Source of the DNA: Formicarius rufipectus
Taxonomy: Eukaryota > Chordata > Aves > Passeriformes > Formicariidae
Direction: 5' to 3'
Assembly (NCBI GenBank): GCA_013399695.1
Contig: VXAU01000211.1
Coordinates: 400,903 to 464,902 of the forward strand
DNA length: 64,000 bases
The notes under the pieces are model-generated. The model worked only from the letters and a program-made list of their open reading frames with translations, did no database searches and was not told the DNA's origin. Shown one piece after another: positions 24,490 through 64,000 of the stretch. A program made the position numbers and the translations under genes. Position 1 is the first letter of the stretch. Every line of letters begins with the position of its first letter.

Positions 24490-27400
24490 TGTGGACACAT
24501 CCTGGCAGGGCACAGGCCATCCTGCACATCCTAAGCATCCAGAATCCTGCCCCACCGCAGCCTGTGTCAGCTCCAGTCACTCTGCTTGGGTCCCCTCCAT
24601 CCTTGCACAGCCCTGGGCTGTGCTGTCCTGGCACACCCTACAGCAGCTGGAGCAGCCTTCAGCCCCAGTGTGTTTCCCCATGCCAAGGGAAGCAACCTCT
24701 GCTAGTCCTACTGCTCTGCAGTGCCAAGCAGGTCTAGAGATGATTCAGCAGGTACCTAGTATAGGATGCCTCATCCCAGCCTCAGCCTTGGGTCCCAGCA
24801 CAACCCTGCCACCTCTCCCTTCCCTGCCATGCACTGGGCTGCAGGGTATCTTCCCTTCCCAGTCACAGTCTCTTGGCTGGAGTTGCCTCTCCTAGAGGCT
24901 GCCTCTGCCCATAGCAATGCCACCTCTCTGTTTCAGTCTTGCCTGATGGGATTAACAGAAGTCATTTGAAACAGGGCACGGATTTGGGTCCTGATGGATT
25001 CATCTGGTTTCTGCCTCCCTCTGCCATTGCCAAGGTAGCATCAGCTGCAATGCCTCCACAGAGCAGACACAGCTTCCTGTTTAAGATGCTTGTGTGTCAG
25101 CATGCGAAGGGCAGGCATTTATTTTAACTCTCCCACACACCACTGGCACATAACTGAGTCAGTGAAGGTGCAGTGGCAGGAAGACTCCCTGCACCCCAGC
25201 ACAGGTTGGCTTTCACCTGCTCCAGAGCCTTCCAGATGCTGCTTCAGAGCAAGTCAGAGCTTTCCTGCCCCTTCAAGGGACTGCTTGCTGGTGGTCAGCA
25301 GCTTGATTGTGTTGCTGGCCTGTTACACACAAGGTGAGCCGCAAGCTGCCACCCCATACACCCTTTAGCAGACAACATGGTCCAGCACCACAACTCTGCC
25401 CTGTGCCCACAGGGGTTCATCAGCTTCAAGAAGCATATTGAAGGGGCCCCTTGACCAGTGCTGGGCTGCCCCTCAGCAGGCAGGGCTCCAGACAAGGCTC
25501 CTGGGTCTCACTGCCTAACAAAACCAGCCCAGGATGGAGTGATGGTGTATGGCTGCAGTAGTGCCTCGTGGCCCACTGCCCTCCACAAGCACTGTGGGAG
25601 GGTTGGGTGCTCACACAGCTGCTCCATTCCCAGCTTCAGCTGCTTGAGTGAACAGTGATCGATTTTCTTACACAACACTAGCTCTGACAGTGCCTGACAA
25701 GCCACCTTTGCCCAGGGCATGGTCTGTGGGGATTGTTTATGCCATGCTGCTGGGTGGGATGGGTGTCTGGGGTACAGCCTGCTCCAGCCCACCCAGCATC
25801 CCAGTGAGTCAAGACTTGTGTCACCTCAGGCTTCTCCCCACATACTGGGCACACCCTGTGTGGCAGCACCTTCACACATGGCACCTGTGGGCCCTGCCAG
25901 AGCAGACCGTGGGGCTGGTCCCCAGCTTCAGGGAGTCCAGCATCAAAAACACACACACACACACACCTCCCTGGTGGCCACAGCAGGGCAGCTGAGTGTG
26001 TTACTCAATGGGCAGTGCTTACTAAAATGCCCCCGTTTGCCTCTGGCTCTGTCACAAGCAGCGTTTAGCCAGGACTCGGAGAAGGAGCAGAAGGGCTGGA
26101 AGCTGTCAGACCTGCTTAGAACGGCGGCGGCTCAGTGCTAATGCGCAGCACAGCAGCAGCAGCTGCAAGGCACACAGACAGGCCGGGCAGAGCACAGCTC
26201 CCGACAGCCCTGTGCTCTGACCAGGTCTTGCCCCGGTCCCCACATGCCCCTGCACCCACTGGAAACCTCTGGGCAGCCGCCGAGGGTCGTGTGGGAGGGT
26301 GAAGGCAGTGGCAGCGCTGGCTGTCACAACAGAGCTCTGGAGTCCTCATTCCACACAGACAGACCTGGACTATCAAGCAGCAGACACGGCTGGAGGAAGC
26401 CTTTTGCCAGACGAAGAGCAGAGCCAGCCCTGTTGCTGGGCCATGCAATAGTCGTTTGGCCGCAGGCAGGGACAAATCCTTCCTTTCCCAGGGAGGCAGG
26501 GTGGGTCACAGGGTGCTTTCAGCAGATCCCCGAGGCACTGAAGAGCAGACAGCAGATCAGCACCTGTCTCCGTGTTGTTCCGCGGCATCCCCCGCGGCTG
26601 TGCTGCCTTTGCCACCCCGCTCCGGCTGCGGCAGAGCCGCCCCTCCCGCCCACCCCCGGCGCGCAGCGATGCAGAAGGAGCATCCAAGATGCCGCTTGGC
26701 GCAGGCTCGGCTGCCTCGGCCGAGGAGGGTGCTGTCAGCCACGTCCACACACACCGGGAAGAGGGGCATGTGTTCTGGGCAGAGAGAGGGGTCAGTGTCC
26801 CCAGGCTGGGGCTCCGCTGGCCCCGGGGTCCTCCCTGTCCTCATCCCCGGCAGGATGGAAGGTACACAGCCCTCCTCCAGCCACAGCCACGGGTCCCTCA
26901 TGAACGAGTCCTCTCCATCAGGCCTGGCCAGTAACACTTTCCAACCTCCCTGCTGGCAGGAGCCTCTCACGAGTGAAGTGGCAGCAGAGTTTGGGCAGGA
27001 GCAGGGCACAGGGGCTTGTGGTGCCAGGCCTGCAGAGAGCAGCCCCAGACCTGCTCCCAAGGCAAAAAGGGCTCAGGTCCCGATCTTGGGACAGCAGATA
27101 CAGGCCCGTGAGCCTGCACATGAGGCACTGCCCTGGGGCACTGCCAACCCTCACAGCTCCCTGAGCTTGCCTTTGTGCTGTGGCCTATCCAACAGAACTG
27201 TTTAGTGTCCTCAGATGAAGATCAGGTGCAGCTCTTTGCTGACTCCTTGTGAGACTCACCCTATCCCACACAGACAGGACAGAAGGGAGACACTGGTCAA
27301 CAAAAGCTACCAGAGGGACCACTGCTGAGGAAGAACCAAAGATAGATGAAAAGTGCTGATAGCTTCCACGTTCAACAGCGAGCAGGAGTAGACCTCATGC

Positions 27401-28000
27401 CATCAGGCAGCATTAGCCAGGTCAGAAGTTGAGAATGCAGCATGTTACACATGCAGAGAAAGCACTGTGGCTTTCAGGAAGGAGGTAACAGAGAAGCCTT
27501 GGTGCTCATCAGCCAAACCGTGCTGTGATGGGGAACAAGAAGCAGCAGTGTGAGTGCACTTGGTCTGCAGCTCCTCCTGCAGAGGTGATGAGCTTGAGAT
27601 CTCAGTAACTGCTGTGGTGAGGAAGCTGGGCTTGTTAGAGCTCAGAATTACCCTGCAACAGAACTTCCTCTTTGCTTTATACCTGTGTCCTGGTGGAACA
27701 TGCCAGCCTACTAGTAAACTTTAGTCAACAGATAAATCCTACAAAGCTTGCACAAAAACCCTTGCAAGTATGTGAACAGCAGCTTACGAAACAAACAAGG
27801 AAGAAAGGCTTTCCAAATTGTTTAGCCTTCACAAAAGCTGAAAATGCAGACATTAGTACTATTGAGAAAGAGTACAAAGACCATGTGTGGAGGTGCTGCT
27901 GGGCTGTACTGGGAGGAGTGCTAAGGAGGAAAGGCAGGCTCTGAATACACACTCAGTTTGCAAAGTAAGCTCTCTGTATTCATCCGAGAATGTCAGCAGT
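24490..28000. other. Intergenic sequence downstream of MED12
   Basis: No gene recognised. It includes an AC dinucleotide repeat at about 25949-25967 and a small CpG-richer patch at 26575-26670. The MED12 transcript end should fall near the right edge of this interval. Confidence 0.5.
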
Positions 28001-28349
28001 ATGGAATTCATCTGGTATAAATAAAGTACAAAATTTTACAATGTCTTAATCATTATTTTAACAAAAATACTAAAAACTGAGTAAAAACTGAAACCAAAGT
28101 GGGAAGGGAGACTATCGGCCACAAGGGATCTCCATAAACATTTGTAGAAATCAGATAGTAAAAACATTTTCACTGTACAATAAAACCCTCCTCCTGGCAT
28201 CTCCCTGTGAGACAGATAGCAGCAGCACTGGGGACACAGGCCCAAGGACAGAGGTTGGGGCTGCCCCAGACTGTGGGTCAGGCTGAAGAGGCTGTAACCA
28301 TCCATCCACAGTGATGTCTCCCTCCTGAATCACGCTGAAATGCCAGAGA
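27975..28349 (-). other. MED12: MED12 3' untranslated region (approximate)
   Basis: Sequence following the MED12 stop codon in gene sense. No AATAAA or ATTAAA is present on this strand in the next 370 nt. The variant AATACA at 27975-27980, with GTGTGTATT about 25 nt further on, is the best poly(A) candidate I see. The end is tentative. Confidence 0.3.

Positions 28350-64000
<35,651 letters not shown>

Noticed and set aside
23210..24534. Long open frames (up to about 420 codons) on both strands
   Set aside because: They run through 316 unresolved bases and GC-rich tandem repeats, are open in several frames at once, and are low complexity (Gly, Ala, Arg, Pro). Not genes.
28178..28183. AATAAA near the MED12 3' end
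   Set aside because: It is on the plus strand; MED12 is transcribed from the minus strand.

Overview
The window is vertebrate chromosomal DNA, almost certainly from a bird. It holds multi-exon genes with GT-AG introns, CpG islands, CR1 LINE copies whose 3' ends carry the ATTCTATG-type tail, and two probable solo LTRs. Two neighbouring genes, both read from the minus strand, can be identified. MED12 (Mediator kinase-module subunit 12) is complete in coding sequence, from ATG at 63852 to TGA at 28350. NLGN3 (neuroligin-3) enters the window with its first coding exon (4439-4916) and an alternative 60-nt exon (3283-3342). MED12 followed by NLGN3 in head-to-tail order is also the mammalian arrangement on Xq13, so this is conserved synteny.

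Region by region. 1-4438 is NLGN3 intron sequence holding the small splice-site-A exon. 4439-4919 is the NLGN3 signal-peptide exon. 4920-28,000 is a 23-kb interval with no recognisable protein-coding gene. It contains GC-rich islands (about 6.06-6.36, 12.54-12.87, 15.95-16.5 and 23.4-24.48 kb), a CR1 3' end (12.9-13.24 kb), a 124-bp tandem duplication, a probable solo LTR (19940-20444), and a minisatellite block interrupted by a 316-base assembly gap (23679-23994). NLGN3 promoter(s) and 5' non-coding exon(s) must lie in or beyond this interval but cannot be pinned down by eye. 28,350-63,852 is MED12: I placed 44 coding exons, every junction keeps frame, and they sum to 6,486 nt (2,161 aa plus stop; human MED12 is 2,177 aa). 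Its introns hold a truncated CR1, an LTR pierced by a 96-base gap, and several older CR1 pieces. 63,360-64,000 is the MED12 CpG-island promoter with an NRF-1-type palindrome.

MED12 activates Cyclin C-CDK8/19 in the Mediator kinase module and links transcription factors to Pol II. NLGN3 is a postsynaptic adhesion protein that binds neurexins. They are neighbours by synteny, not pathway partners. I saw no CRISPR array, operon, tRNA, rRNA or undescribed multi-gene system. The most informative less-obvious signals are the NLGN3 alternative exon with its flanking regulatory motifs, a GC-AG intron in MED12, tandem splice acceptors at the glutamine-rich end of MED12, and the two LTRs with target-site duplications.
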